A stretch of DNA of 64,000 bases. Source: Streptomyces sp. SN-593 (GTDB lineage: Bacteria > Actinomycetota > Actinomycetes > Streptomycetales > Streptomycetaceae). The translations under genes were made by a program, and so were the position numbers. The notes under the pieces were generated by a model. That model made no database searches. It was not told the DNA's origin and saw nothing but the letters and a program-made list of their open reading frames with translations. Shown here piece by piece: positions 41,429-50,623 of this stretch (positions within the stretch are counted from its first letter, which is position 1; every line of letters begins with the position of its first letter). The DNA is taken from NCBI RefSeq assembly GCF_016756395.1, contig NZ_AP018365.1:186001-250000 (forward strand), given 5' to 3'.

Positions 41429-42189
41429 CGCCGCTTCCAGGAACCGGCCCGTCGGGCCTGTCCGCCGCGTTCGACCGCGCGGCGGCCGGCTACGACCGGC
41501 TGACCGCGTTCAACCCGGGATACCGGGCCGACCTCGCCCGCTCGGCCCGGCGGCTCGGCCTGCCGGGCTCCGGCGCCGGGCTGCGCGTCCTGGACCTGGG
41601 GTGCGGCACGGGCACGTCGACGGCCGCGCTGCTCTCCGCCGCGCCGGGAGCGGAGGTCGTGGCCGTGGACGCCTCCGCCGGAATGCTGGCCCGCGCGTCC
41701 GCCAAACGCTGGCCGGCCGGGGTGAGATTCGTGCACGCCCCGGCCGAGCGGTTGTCGGAGGCCGGTGTGGCCGGGCCGTTCGACGCGGTGCTGGCGGCGT
41801 ACCTCTTCCGCAACCTCGCCGATCCGGACGCCGTGCTGGCCTCGGTACGCGACCTGCTCGTCCCGGGCGGACGGCTGGCGGTGCACGAGTACACGCTCAG
41901 CGGCCGGCCGGTGCACCGGATGGTGTGGAGGGCGGTCTGCGCGGCGGTCGTGGAACCCGCCGGAGCCCTGACCGGCGACCGCGGCATCTACCGCTACCTG
42001 AGGCGCAGCGTGCTGGGGTTCGACACCGCCGGCGCCTTCGCCAGGCGGATGGAACTGGCCGGCTACACCGGGGTGCGGGCGCTTCCGATGCCCGGGTGGT
42101 CGACGGGCATCGTGCACACCTTCGTCGGCCGGACGCCCCTGGCGCGGCGCGAAGACGCCCGTGGGGCCGGACAGACGGCGGCGTGGTGA
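41425..42189 (+). CDS. crtT: SAM-dependent methyltransferase CrtT
   Basis: This is a 254-residue class I methyltransferase of the UbiE/COQ5-like type found as CrtT in Streptomyces carotenoid clusters. Seen: 'AFDRAAAGYDRLTAFNPGYR' near residue 15 (UbiE-like start), 'LRVLDLGCGTGTSTAALLS' (motif I), 'VVAVDASAGMLARA' (motif II) and 'AAYLFRNLADPDAVLASV'. The acceptor in the pathway is not established, since aryl carotenoid formation depends on crtU. GTG at 41425 overlaps crtY; its stop overlaps the crtU start at 42186. Confidence 0.88.
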   Translation: MTPLPGTGPSGLSAAFDRAAAGYDRLTAFNPGYRADLARSARRLGLPGSGAGLRVLDLGCGTGTSTAALLSAAPGAEVVAVDASAGMLARASAKRWPAGVRFVHAPAERLSEAGVAGPFDAVLAAYLFRNLADPDAVLASVRDLLVPGGRLAVHEYTLSGRPVHRMVWRAVCAAVVEPAGALTGDRGIYRYLRRSVLGFDTAGAFARRMELAGYTGVRALPMPGWSTGIVHTFVGRTPLARREDARGAGQTAAW

Positions 42190-43748
42190 CCGGCGCACCG
42201 CGGTCGCAGCGCGGGGCCGCGGGGGTCCGCCGCGGGCGGGACCGCCGCGCCGAGGTGTGGCCGGCCGGCCCCGGCCTCCCGCGCGTGCCGAGGGACGACC
42301 CGCCCCGGGTCGCGGTCGTCGGCGGGGGCATCGCCGGTCTGGCCGCCGCCACCGGGCTGGCCGAACGAGGCGTGCGGGTCGTGGTGTCGGAGCGTGAGCC
42401 GCAGTTGGGCGGCCGACTGGCCGCGTGGCCGACCGTGCTCGCCGACGGACGGGCGGCCACGATGAGCCGGGGCTTCCACGCCTTCTTCCGCCAGTACTAC
42501 AACCTGCGGGGGCTGCTGCGCCGGGCGGACCCCGGGCTGGGCATGCTGACGCCGCTGCCGGACTACCCGCTGTGGCACGCCGGCGGTCTGCGGGACAGCT
42601 TCGCGAAGGTCCCCCGCACCCCGCCGTGGAGCGCGGTGGGGTTCGTGGCGCGCAGCCCGTCGTTCGGCTGGCGCGACCTGGCGGCCATGGACCCGCGGGC
42701 GGCGCTGCCGTTGACGGACGTGCGGGTCCCCGGCGTGTACGACCGGCTGGACGGCACCAGCGCGAGCACGTTCCTCGACGCGATCGGCTTCCCCGCCTCC
42801 GCCCGCCACCTCGCGTTCGAGGTGTTCTCGCGCAGCTTCTTCGCCGACCCGCGGGAGCTGTCGGCCGCCGAGTTGGCCCTGATGTTCCACATCTACTTCC
42901 TCGGCTCGTCGGAGGGCCTGCTCTTCGACGTGCCGGCCGAGCCGTTCTCGCGGGCGCTGTGGGAGCCGCTGGCGGCCTACCTGTCCGGCCTGGGCGTGCG
43001 GGTGCGCTGCGACGCGCCGGTGGGGACGGTGCGGCCCCTGGGCGGGGGCAGGGTGGCGGTGGACGGCGAGGTCTTCGACGGGGTGGTGCTCGCGCTGGAC
43101 ACCGGGGGGCTGCGCAGGGTCGTGGCGGACTCCCCCGGCCTCGGCGGGGAGGGCTGGCGGGCGTCGGTGGCCGCGCTGCGCACCGCGCCGCCGTTCCTGG
43201 TCTCCCGGTTGTGGCTGGACGCTCCGGTGGACCGCGACCGGGCCGGGTTCCTCGGCACCAGCGGCTACGGACCGCTGGACAACGTCAGCGTGTTGGAGCG
43301 CTGGGAGGGCGAGGCGGCCCGCTGGACGGCGGCGACCGGCGGCTCGGTCGTGGAACTGCACGCCTACGCGGTCGACGAGGGCGCCGACCGCGCCGCCGTG
43401 CAGGAACGGCTCGTGCGGGAGCTCCGCCGGGTCTACCCCGAGACCTGCCGGGCGCGGATCGTGGACGCGCGGCACGAGTGGCGGGCGGACTGCCCGCTGT
43501 TCGACGTGGGCGGGTACCGGGGCCGGCCGGGTGTGCGCACCGGGGAGGAGTCCGTGGTGCTGGCCGGGGATCTGGTGCGCACCGGTCTGCCGGTCGCCCT
43601 GATGGAGCGCGCCGCGACGTCCGGGTTCCTGGCCGCGAACACGCTCCTGGCCCGCTGGGGCGTGCGCGGGCAGACGTTGTGGACGGTTCCGGACCGCGGC
43701 CGCGTCGCCGCCCTGCGGGCCCTGAACCGCGCCGCGTCCAGGAGGTGA
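42186..43748 (+). CDS. crtU: CrtU, carotene desaturase/methyl-migrating aromatase
   Basis: This is a 520-residue FAD-dependent enzyme of the CrtU (isorenieratene synthase) type, which aromatises beta-carotene end rings with methyl migration. Seen: a 40-residue Arg-rich lead, 'RVAVVGGGIAGLAAATGLAERG' (FAD-binding), 'SRGFHAFFRQYYNLRGLLRR' in residues about 96-115, 'FSRSFFADPRELSAAEL' and 'VVLAGDLVRTGLPVALMERAA' at the C-terminus. GTG at 42186 overlaps the crtT stop. Unlike some homologues, there is no Rieske domain fused to it, but a Rieske gene lies opposite and convergent 40 nt away. Confidence 0.92.
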   Translation: MTGAPRSQRGAAGVRRGRDRRAEVWPAGPGLPRVPRDDPPRVAVVGGGIAGLAAATGLAERGVRVVVSEREPQLGGRLAAWPTVLADGRAATMSRGFHAFFRQYYNLRGLLRRADPGLGMLTPLPDYPLWHAGGLRDSFAKVPRTPPWSAVGFVARSPSFGWRDLAAMDPRAALPLTDVRVPGVYDRLDGTSASTFLDAIGFPASARHLAFEVFSRSFFADPRELSAAELALMFHIYFLGSSEGLLFDVPAEPFSRALWEPLAAYLSGLGVRVRCDAPVGTVRPLGGGRVAVDGEVFDGVVLALDTGGLRRVVADSPGLGGEGWRASVAALRTAPPFLVSRLWLDAPVDRDRAGFLGTSGYGPLDNVSVLERWEGEAARWTAATGGSVVELHAYAVDEGADRAAVQERLVRELRRVYPETCRARIVDARHEWRADCPLFDVGGYRGRPGVRTGEESVVLAGDLVRTGLPVALMERAATSGFLAANTLLARWGVRGQTLWTVPDRGRVAALRALNRAASRR

Positions 43749-43749
43749 C

Positions 43750-43786
43750 CGGCCACCCGACCGCGATCTGCGCCCGGGTGGCCGGA
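43750..43786. terminator. Bidirectional hairpin between crtU and the Rieske gene
   Basis: CCGGCCACCC (43750-43759) and GGGTGGCCGG (43777-43786) are perfect 10-bp arms with a 17-nt loop filling the 40-nt gap between convergent stops. It could end transcription from both sides. Confidence 0.55.
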
Positions 43787-43788
43787 CG

Positions 43789-44784
43789 TCAGCCGGGGAA
43801 GCGGCCCGCGGCGCGCAGCGCGTAGCGGCGCTCGGCGTAGGCGAGGTCGTCGCGCCACAGCCGGGCCGCGGCGGCGCGCATCAGCGGACGCAGGACGGGG
43901 GCCGCCGCGCGGGCGGCGGGGAAGCCGGGCCGCTCGGAGGTGGCGAGCACCGCCTCGACCACCGCGGTGCGCGGTCGGCCGGCGCCGTCCGTGCCGAGCG
44001 GGGTGGCGTGGGTCTCCACGCTGGAGCCGCGCCCTTCCCCGTCGGTGATGTGCATGACGACGGTGCGGGGTTCGGGCGCGGTGAACACCGCCCGGACGGG
44101 GACGACGAGCCGCCCCGCGAGCCGGAAGGACACCCGGACGGCGAAGGCGTCCTGGTCGGCGGGCTCCTCCACCGTCAGGTCCACGAAGGAGTAGGGGTGG
44201 AACCAGGCCCCGTGCCAGGGGTCGAGCCGGTTGGCGAGCACGTCGGCGGGTTCGCACACCCCCGTCACGTCGTGGACGGCGGCGAGCGTCGCGGCCGGCG
44301 CGGGGCGGGCGGGCACGACCGGTCGCCGCGACGGCCGTTCGCCGCCGGCGGCGTCCAGCCGTACCCAGGCGAGCACCCCGTCGTCGTGTGCGGGCAGCGG
44401 CGACCAGCCGGGCGCGGTCCCGCCGTCGAGCGCCAGTCCGTGCCAGCGGCAGATCAGGGTGCCGCAGTGCACCCGGGCCTCCTTCAGCGGCGCGCCCAGG
44501 TGGGGGCAGGCGCCGGGGCCGGCTTGCAGCCGCCCCGCCGCGTCCCGCCAGGCCACCACCTCCACCCCCGCCACCGTCCGGCCGAACGGCCGGCCGGCGG
44601 TCACCGCCGAGGACGCGGCGAGCACGTACCAGTTGCCGGACGGCCGCTCCTGCGCGCGCCGCAGCGCCCCGGCGATCAGCGCCGGCCGCGCCTCGCGCCA
44701 GGTGGGGCGCTGGCGCTCCCACGGCACCGCCCGGCCGCGCATCCTCAGCGGCACGCGCGCGCGGCGCGGCGCGGCCCCGCTCAC
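43789..44784 (-). CDS. Rieske [2Fe-2S] protein with DUF5914, carotenoid cluster
   Basis: This is a 331-residue protein with an N-terminal Rieske domain: C93-P-H95 and C112-R-W-H115 ('ACPHLGAPL', '[12 protein letters not shown]') are the four cluster ligands. The C-terminal region from about 150 ('[32 protein letters not shown]' in pieces, with two His that could bind iron) matches what I recall as DUF5914 in Streptomyces crt clusters. It is probably an oxygenase or an electron donor in carotenoid end-group modification. It occupies the place of crtV in the classic crtEIBV order. GTG at 44784 overlaps the crtB stop. Confidence 0.82.
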   Translation of the reverse strand: MSGAAPRRARVPLRMRGRAVPWERQRPTWREARPALIAGALRRAQERPSGNWYVLAASSAVTAGRPFGRTVAGVEVVAWRDAAGRLQAGPGACPHLGAPLKEARVHCGTLICRWHGLALDGGTAPGWSPLPAHDDGVLAWVRLDAAGGERPSRRPVVPARPAPAATLAAVHDVTGVCEPADVLANRLDPWHGAWFHPYSFVDLTVEEPADQDAFAVRVSFRLAGRLVVPVRAVFTAPEPRTVVMHITDGEGRGSSVETHATPLGTDGAGRPRTAVVEAVLATSERPGFPAARAAAPVLRPLMRAAAARLWRDDLAYAERRYALRAAGRFPG

Positions 44785-45761
44785 GCCGCCTCCCGGACCG
44801 CGACGTGCCCCCGCCGCCTGGTGCCGGCGGCCCGTGCCCGGGCCGCGCCGACCCGGACCAGGCCGTCGAGCGCGACGCAGGCGCGAACCGCGGTCGGGAC
44901 GGCCGACCGCCGGTGCAGCACCGACCAGCCGTCGCGCTCGACCGCGGTCAGGATGCCGCCGTAGAGGACCGACGCGGTGCGGATGCACGGCCGGGCAACG
45001 GGGTCGAGCATGGGGATGCCGGGCAGGGCCTCGCGGTAGACGCACCGGGTCAGGTGGGCGAACTCGCGCAGGACCGCGGTGATCCGCCTGTCGGGGCGGC
45101 CGGTGGCGCGGCTCCACCGCAGCAGCGCCCGGTCCGCGCGGTGCGCGGCGAGCAGGTCGGCCGGCAGGTAGATCCGGCCGCGGTCGAGGTCCTCGCCGAC
45201 GTCGCGCAGGAAGTTGGTCATCTGGAAGGCCACCCCCAGCGCCGCGGCGTGCGGTTCGGCCTCTTCCCGCGGGACGACGTGGCCGAGGACCGGCAGCATC
45301 TGGAGTCCGATCACCTCGGCGGACCCGTGCATGTAGCGGCGTAGCGCGGGCAGGTCGGCGTAGTCGGTGACCTGGAGGTCGCTGCGCATGGACGCCATGA
45401 AGTCGGTGAAGTGCGCGGGGTCGATGGCGTACCGGCGGGCGGTGTCGGCCACGGCGCGCACCACCGGCTCCTCCCCCGCGCGTCCCGCGGCCAGCCCGTC
45501 GCGCAGGGCCGTGTCCAACCGCGTCAGGGCCGCCTCACGGTCGGCGGGCCGGGCCGTGCCGGCGAGGTCGTCCACGATGTCGTCGGCCCATCGGGCGAAG
45601 CCGTACAGCGCGTGCACGGCGGGGCGCCGGGCGGGCGGCAGCAGTCGGGTGGCCAGGAAGTAGGTGCGGCCGTGCCGGGCGTTCAGCGCGCGGCAGCGCA
45701 GGTAGTCGGAGCGCAGCCGCGGGTCGTCGATGCCGGCGGCATCGAGTTCGCGCCGTGTCAT
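44781..45761 (-). CDS. crtB: Phytoene synthase CrtB
   Basis: This is a 326-residue squalene/phytoene synthase condensing two GGPP to phytoene. Seen: '[38 protein letters not shown]' spread over residues 28-65, with the first Asp motif DDIVDD at 60-65; '[25 protein letters not shown]' region near 195-220 with the second Asp motif; and '[11 protein letters not shown]'. All catalytic acids are present. The ATG at 45761 overlaps the crtI stop (ATGA). Second step of the pathway after CrtE. Confidence 0.95.
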   Translation of the reverse strand: MTRRELDAAGIDDPRLRSDYLRCRALNARHGRTYFLATRLLPPARRPAVHALYGFARWADDIVDDLAGTARPADREAALTRLDTALRDGLAAGRAGEEPVVRAVADTARRYAIDPAHFTDFMASMRSDLQVTDYADLPALRRYMHGSAEVIGLQMLPVLGHVVPREEAEPHAAALGVAFQMTNFLRDVGEDLDRGRIYLPADLLAAHRADRALLRWSRATGRPDRRITAVLREFAHLTRCVYREALPGIPMLDPVARPCIRTASVLYGGILTAVERDGWSVLHRRSAVPTAVRACVALDGLVRVGAARARAAGTRRRGHVAVREAA

Positions 45762-47317
45762 GCCGGTCCCTTCTGCGCCGGGCGAAGGGCGGTGGTGTCG
45801 AAGGAGCTGCGGGGGCGCGCGGGACGGGACCGGCCCGCGCCGGTGATGCGGGCGGCGGCGAGCTTCCCCGAGACCAGGGCGGTGGGCACCCCGACTCCGG
45901 GGGTGGTGCCGCAGCCGGCCAGTACGGCGTTCTCGGTGCCGCGCACCAGGTTGGCCGGGCGGAAGGGCCCGGTCTGCCCGAAGGTGTGGGCCAGCGAGAA
46001 CGGGGTCCCGGCCATGTGGCCCTGCGCGGTCCAGTGCGCGGGGGTGACCAGGTCCTCCCGCTCGATCGCGGCCCCGAGTCCGGCCAGGCCGCGGCGTTCC
46101 AGCTCCGCGACGACCTGGTCGCGGTAGCGCGGGCCCAGCGACCGCCACGCGACGGCGTCGGGGCCGATGTCGGTGTTGGGGCAGGGCGCGAGCACGTAGT
46201 GGACGTGCCGGCCGGGCGGCGCGAGCGACGGGTCGTGGGTGGTGGGCCGGGTGATCAGCAGGGACGGGTCGCTCATCAGGCGGCCCGTCGCGGTCAGCTC
46301 CCGGAAGGTGGTGCGCCAGGCGCGGCCGAACGAGAGGGTGTGGTGGGCCAGTCCGGGCCAGGTGCGGTCGGTGCCCGCGTGCAGGACGACGGCGGACGGT
46401 GAACGGCGCAGGGCCAGCGGCCGGCGGGGGACGCGCTCCAGAAGGCGGTAGGCGTGGGTCAGCTCGCAGCTCAGGACGACCGCGTCGCAGGCGATGCGGC
46501 GCTCGGTGGTGCGTACCGCGGTGACCCGGCCACCGGTCCCGCGCTCCAGGGCGACCGCCTCCTGGCCGTACGCGAGTTCCGCTCCGGCGTCCGCCGCGGC
46601 GTCGGCGAGCGCGCGGGGCACGGCGTGCATGCCGCCGCGCGGGAAGAACACCCCGGCGACGGTGTCCATGTAGGCGATCACCGCGTAGGCGGCGAGCGCG
46701 CGGGCGGGCGGGACACCGGCGTAGAGGGCCTGGAAGGAGAAGACGCGGCGCAGACGCTCGTCGCGCAGGTGCCGGCCGATCGCCGCGTCGAGCCGGCCGA
46801 ACCCGCCGAGGGCCGCCAGGCGGGCCAGGTCGGGGTGGAGCAGGTCCAGCGGGGAGTCGAGGTTGGCGTCGATGAACCGGCGCATCTGCACCCGGTACAG
46901 CTCCTCCAGCCAGGACCGCAACCGCCGGTAGCCGGCCGCCTCGGCGGGGCCGGCGAAGGCGCGGACCGCCTCCTCCATGGCGTCGGGTCGGGTGTGCACG
47001 TCCAGGCTGCTGCCGTCGGCGAACCTCGCCCGGTAGGCCGGATGCAGCTCGATCAGGTCCAACCGGTCGCGCAGGGACTCGCCGACCGCGGCGAACGCCT
47101 CGGCCAGGAGGTCGGGCATGGTCAGCACCGTGGGCCCGGTGTCGAAGCGGTATCCGCCCAGGTCCAGTCGCCCGGCCCGCCCGCCGGGCCCGGGGTCGCG
47201 CTCGACCACGGTGACCCGCCGGCCGGCGCCGAGCAGGTGCAGCGCCGCCGCCAGTCCGGACAGCCCCGCGCCGACCACCACGACGTGGTCGGTGCGACCG
47301 GGCACGGTGCGCGTCAC
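45758..47317 (-). CDS. crtI: Phytoene desaturase CrtI
   Basis: This is a 519-residue FAD-dependent phytoene desaturase producing lycopene. Seen: '[20 protein letters not shown]' at about residue 11, '[15 protein letters not shown]', '[17 protein letters not shown]', '[17 protein letters not shown]' near 220 and the C-terminal '[19 protein letters not shown]' bacterial-type desaturase signature. The GTG at 47317 sits 10 codons before the FAD motif and is the best start, but the frame remains open upstream through an in-frame 21-bp repeat, so a longer N-terminus is possible. Downstream of crtE, coupled to crtB. Confidence 0.93.
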   Translation of the reverse strand: MTRTVPGRTDHVVVVGAGLSGLAAALHLLGAGRRVTVVERDPGPGGRAGRLDLGGYRFDTGPTVLTMPDLLAEAFAAVGESLRDRLDLIELHPAYRARFADGSSLDVHTRPDAMEEAVRAFAGPAEAAGYRRLRSWLEELYRVQMRRFIDANLDSPLDLLHPDLARLAALGGFGRLDAAIGRHLRDERLRRVFSFQALYAGVPPARALAAYAVIAYMDTVAGVFFPRGGMHAVPRALADAAADAGAELAYGQEAVALERGTGGRVTAVRTTERRIACDAVVLSCELTHAYRLLERVPRRPLALRRSPSAVVLHAGTDRTWPGLAHHTLSFGRAWRTTFRELTATGRLMSDPSLLITRPTTHDPSLAPPGRHVHYVLAPCPNTDIGPDAVAWRSLGPRYRDQVVAELERRGLAGLGAAIEREDLVTPAHWTAQGHMAGTPFSLAHTFGQTGPFRPANLVRGTENAVLAGCGTTPGVGVPTALVSGKLAAARITGAGRSRPARPRSSFDTTALRPAQKGPA

Positions 47318-47429
47318 CGGGTGCCCGCTCGTTGGGCATGGATGCCGGTCCGGCACCGCGGCGGGATGGCGGTGGGTGCCCGCCCGAGCGCCGCGCGGGG
47401 CGCCCCGCGCCGGTTCGGGCGGTTCGGGG

Positions 47430-47492
47430 TCCCCCCGCGCCGGTTCGGGGTTGCCCCGCACCAGTTCGGGGTCGCCCCGCGCCGGTCCGAGG
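47430..47492. repeat. Three tandem 21-bp repeats between crtE and crtI
   Basis: Units 47430-47450, 47451-47471 and 47472-47492 share the pattern (T)-CGCCCCGCGCCGGTTCGGGG with a few substitutions. A fourth, partial unit (47401-47419) lies 10 bp away. On the minus strand they keep an open frame in phase with crtI and encode RGDPEPA-like heptapeptides. Confidence 0.75.
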
Positions 47493-47522
47493 CGGCCGGG
47501 GCACGGCCCTGCCCGGACGGCG

Positions 47523-48827
47523 TCATCGCGGGCCCCGGGGGACGGGTCCGCCCGCTGCCGCGTGCAGCACGTCGAGCAGGCGGTCGCGGGCCGCCGGATC
47601 GAGGCGCGCGGACCGCAGTTCGACCGCGCAGGCGGCGACGAGGTCCGCGATGCGCTGCTCGACGGCCGCACAGGCTCCCGTGTCCGCGAGGACCGCCCGG
47701 ACCTCGTCCAGGCCGGCCGGCGACAGCTCCCTGTTGCCCAGCGCCCCGCCGAGGACGCGCAGCGCGTGCCGGTCACCTCGACGACGGGCCCGCCGCAGGG
47801 CGAGCGCCACCAGGTGGGTCGCCTTGCCCTGGCGGATGTCGTCTCCCGACGGCTTGCCCGTCACCGCGGTGTCGCCGAAGACACCGAGCTGGTCGTCGCG
47901 CAGTTGGAAGGCGAGTCCGGCCGCGCGTCCGACGGAGCGCAGGGTCCGCCGTGTGTCCGGGGGCGCTGCGGCCAGCGCCGCGCCGAGCGACAGCGGGCGT
48001 TCCACGCTGTAGGAACCGCTCTTGAGCACCGCGGTGCCCAGCGCGTCGTCGCCCGAGCCGGCGTCCGCGGGGCGCGCGGCCAGGTCGAGGTACTGGCCGG
48101 CGACCATCTCGGTGCGCATCTCCCGCCACAGTGCCTGCACCTCGGCGCGCGTCGGCCCGGTCAGCCCGGTCTCGGCGAGGAGGTCGTCCGCCCAGGCGAG
48201 GGCGAGGTCACCGACCAGGACCGCCGCCGACCATCCGAACGGGGCGGGGGCTCCGGCGGGAGGCACACCGGCCGCGGGGCGGTCCGTATCCTCGTGGCCC
48301 GCGGCGAGCCGCACGTGGACGGCCGGACCGCCGCGACGGCGGGGGGAGCCGTCCATCAGGTCGTCGTGGATCAGGGCGCAGCACTGGATGAGTTCCAGCG
48401 CCGCGGCGACCCGGAGCACATGTCCCGGACCGTCCTCGGCGCCCGGGGCGCGGCCCGGGGGTCGCTCCTCGTCACGGGCCGCGCCCCGGTCAGTGTCACG
48501 GGCCGCGCCCCGGTCCACCGTTTGGGCGCCGCCTCCGCAGGCCCGCCAGCCCCACCACACCAGGGCCGCCCGTCGCCTGGAGGCTCCGGACAGGGCGAAG
48601 TCGGCGAGCGTCCCGGCGACGTGCTCCGCGAAACGCGGGTCGAGGGACCTCGCGTGGTCCGAGCGGTCCTCCAGCACCTCGCGCAACACCTCGGTGACCG
48701 CGGCCGCCGGGTCGCCGTCCACCGACGACACCGTCCGCGGCGTGTCCTCGGGCGAAGGGCCGGCGCCGACCGCGACGGACGGGGCGCAGGGCGAGGACGG
48801 CACGGCGGCCCAGGCCGAACAGCTCAC
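47523..48827 (-). CDS. crtE: Geranylgeranyl diphosphate synthase CrtE
   Basis: This is a 434-residue trans-prenyltransferase supplying GGPP. Seen: the first Asp-rich motif 'HDDLMDGSPRRRGG' (D155, D156, D159), 'KSGSYSVERPLSLG', and the second Asp motif 'FQLRDDQLGVFGD' near 288 with 'DIRQGKATHL'. About 60-90 residues longer than usual: the N-terminal 40 residues are variable, and residues 100-135 carry an Arg/Ala/Asp insertion made of a duplicated RGAARD unit. GTG start; leading gene of crtE-I-B-Rieske, although a 205-nt gap separates it from crtI. Confidence 0.92.
   Translation of the reverse strand: MSCSAWAAVPSSPCAPSVAVGAGPSPEDTPRTVSSVDGDPAAAVTEVLREVLEDRSDHARSLDPRFAEHVAGTLADFALSGASRRRAALVWWGWRACGGGAQTVDRGAARDTDRGAARDEERPPGRAPGAEDGPGHVLRVAAALELIQCCALIHDDLMDGSPRRRGGPAVHVRLAAGHEDTDRPAAGVPPAGAPAPFGWSAAVLVGDLALAWADDLLAETGLTGPTRAEVQALWREMRTEMVAGQYLDLAARPADAGSGDDALGTAVLKSGSYSVERPLSLGAALAAAPPDTRRTLRSVGRAAGLAFQLRDDQLGVFGDTAVTGKPSGDDIRQGKATHLVALALRRARRRGDRHALRVLGGALGNRELSPAGLDEVRAVLADTGACAAVEQRIADLVAACAVELRSARLDPAARDRLLDVLHAAAGGPVPRGPR
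48471..48515. repeat. 21-bp direct repeat inside crtE
   Basis: GTCACGGGCCGCGCCCCGGT(C) occurs at 48471-48491 and 48495-48515, identical over 21 nt with a 24-bp period. It encodes two RGAARD-type octapeptides in the insertion just before the first Asp-rich motif. Confidence 0.85.
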
Positions 48828-49044
48828 AGGGTCATCCCTTCTGGAAGGTCGCGCCGCTGCGCCGACGTGCCACGGCGCGCGGGGCGACGTGCACGCGTCG
48901 TGGGGAGCGCGTTCGCGCGTCCCGCCTTCCGCCCGGCGTCCCGTCCAGGCGCACGGCCAGGGTCCCGGGAGGCCGGCCGACCGGCGTCACGGCTGACGGG
49001 TGGCCGGGTCCGGCGGCCCCCCCGGACCCGGGAGGCCGACTCCC

Positions 49045-49608
49045 TCAGGCGGAGCTGTCGCCTCCGGCGGCCCGTTCCGCGGCGCCGCGCTCCGTCCCGG
49101 CCCCCGCGGTGCTCAGGTCGCCCCCGGCGGTCTCCAGGTGCGCGCGGACGAACCACTGGAAGAGTTCCAGGCTGTGCAGTTGGCCGATGAGCATGTCCTG
49201 CGTGACCGGGTCGGTCTCCTCGGTGGCGCGCGCCACGGCGCGGTGCTCCTCGATCAGACCGGTGTAGACCACGTCCAGCGCGCCCAGGTGCGCGATGGCG
49301 CCGGCCCGGCCGATCCCGTAGTCGTCCCAGGTCCGCTCGGCGACCAGGGCGCCCGGGGTGCCGTGCGGGGAGCCGCCGAGGGTGGAGATCCGCTCGGCCG
49401 TCTCGTCGACCATCGCCCGGACCGCCTCGACCTGCGGGTCGAGCATCTCGTGGACGGCGATGAAGTGCGGGCCGACCACGTTCCAGTGCACGTGTTTGAG
49501 GGTCAGGGCCAGGTCGTTGAGCGCGTGCAGGCGCAGGTTGAGGAGTTCGATCACCGCGCCGCCGTCGCGGGTCGACATGCCGGGGACGGTGTACCGCGGC
49601 GTGCTCAT
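49045..49608 (-). CDS. dps: Dps family DNA-binding ferritin-like protein
   Basis: This is a 187-residue Dps protein that stores iron, consumes H2O2 and compacts DNA under stress. Seen: 'LTLKHVHWNVVGPHFIAVHEMLD' spread over residues 37-58, carrying His and Asp ferroxidase ligands (H-x-x-W-N; H-x-x-x-D), 'DETAERISTLGGSPHGT' near 68-84 and 'QLHSLELFQWFVRAHLE'. The C-terminal 25 residues are Ala/Gly-rich and could bind DNA or act in oligomer assembly. ATG at 49608. It faces away from the RsbQ-like gene, with a 211-nt shared promoter region. Confidence 0.93.
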   Translation of the reverse strand: MSTPRYTVPGMSTRDGGAVIELLNLRLHALNDLALTLKHVHWNVVGPHFIAVHEMLDPQVEAVRAMVDETAERISTLGGSPHGTPGALVAERTWDDYGIGRAGAIAHLGALDVVYTGLIEEHRAVARATEETDPVTQDMLIGQLHSLELFQWFVRAHLETAGGDLSTAGAGTERGAAERAAGGDSSA

Positions 49609-49819
49609 GGTGTTCTGCCTTCCGTCGGAGGGGTTCGCGCCGCGCGGCACTTCCGCCGGGTGCCGGCCCGCGCCACCCATCCTGGAGCCGGAGCGCCGGT
49701 GGGCCGGTTGCCGCGCAGCCGGGCCCGGCTTTCTCCACCCGATCGGCTGTGCCGCCGAGCCGGACACGCGGCGAGGGGCCCCTCCCGGGTGCGCGGGGCC
49801 GGATGGGAAACTGGCGGGC

Positions 49820-50623
49820 ATGGACATCCGCCGCAGGAACAACGTCACCGTCAGCGGCCCCGCCGACGGGCCCGTACTCCTGCTGGCGCACGGGTTCGGC
49901 TGTGACCAGAACATGTGGCGTCTGGTCCTCCCCGCCCTGGCGCGGAGATTCCGGGTGGTCCTCTTCGACTACGTGGGCTCGGGCCGGTCCGACCCCTCGG
50001 CCTGGGACGAGCGGCGCTACTCCGCCCTGGACGGGTACGCCCGGGACGTGCTGGAGGTGGTCGCGGAACTGGACCTGCGGGACGTGACGTTCGTGGGGCA
50101 CTCGGTCAGCGCGATGGTCGGGGTGCTCGCCGCGGCCGAGGCGCCGGACCGGTTCTCCCGCCTGGTGATGGTCGCCCCGTCCCCGCGCTACATCGACGAC
50201 GACGGCTACCGCGGCGGGTTCAGCGCGGAGGAGATCGACGAGCTGTTGCAGTCGCTGGAGGCGAACTACCTGGGCTGGTCGGCGTCGATGGCCCCGGTCA
50301 TCATGGGCAACGCGGACCGGCCGGAGCTCGGGCAGGAGCTGGCCGCCTCGTTCTGCGCGACCGACCCGGACATGGCCCGGGTCTTCGCCCGCACGACGTT
50401 CCTGTCCGACAGCCGCGAGGACCTCAAGGCGGTCGCGGTGCCGACGCTGGTCCTGGAGTGCTCGCAGGACCTGATCGCTCCCCGCGGTGTCGGCGCCTAC
50501 GTCCGCGACGCGATCCCCGGCAGCCGGCTGGTCACCCTGGACGCGGCGGGGCACTGCCCGCAGCTCAGCGCGCCGCAGGCCACCGCGGGGGCGATCACCG
50601 ACTTCCTCGCCGGGAGCCGGTGA
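49820..50623 (+). CDS. rsbQ: RsbQ-like alpha/beta hydrolase
   Basis: This is a 267-residue alpha/beta hydrolase closely patterned on Bacillus RsbQ, which activates the phosphatase RsbP in energy stress. Seen: 'NNVTVSGPADGPVLLLAHGFGCDQNMW' region at the N-terminus, 'FDYVGSGRSD', nucleophile 'VGHSVSAMVG' (Ser-95), acid in 'ECSQDLIAP' and 'AAGHCPQLSAP' with the catalytic His. RsbQ has a buried hydrophobic pocket; plant homologues perceive strigolactone and karrikin. Its stop overlaps the next gene (TGATG), a PAS-PP2C protein, reproducing the Bacillus rsbQP pairing. Confidence 0.88.
   Translation: MDIRRRNNVTVSGPADGPVLLLAHGFGCDQNMWRLVLPALARRFRVVLFDYVGSGRSDPSAWDERRYSALDGYARDVLEVVAELDLRDVTFVGHSVSAMVGVLAAAEAPDRFSRLVMVAPSPRYIDDDGYRGGFSAEEIDELLQSLEANYLGWSASMAPVIMGNADRPELGQELAASFCATDPDMARVFARTTFLSDSREDLKAVAVPTLVLECSQDLIAPRGVGAYVRDAIPGSRLVTLDAAGHCPQLSAPQATAGAITDFLAGSR

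Noticed and set aside
47401..47492. Repeats between crtE and crtI as a CRISPR array
   Set aside because: The units are directly tandem with no spacers and are only 21 bp long; no cas gene is present.
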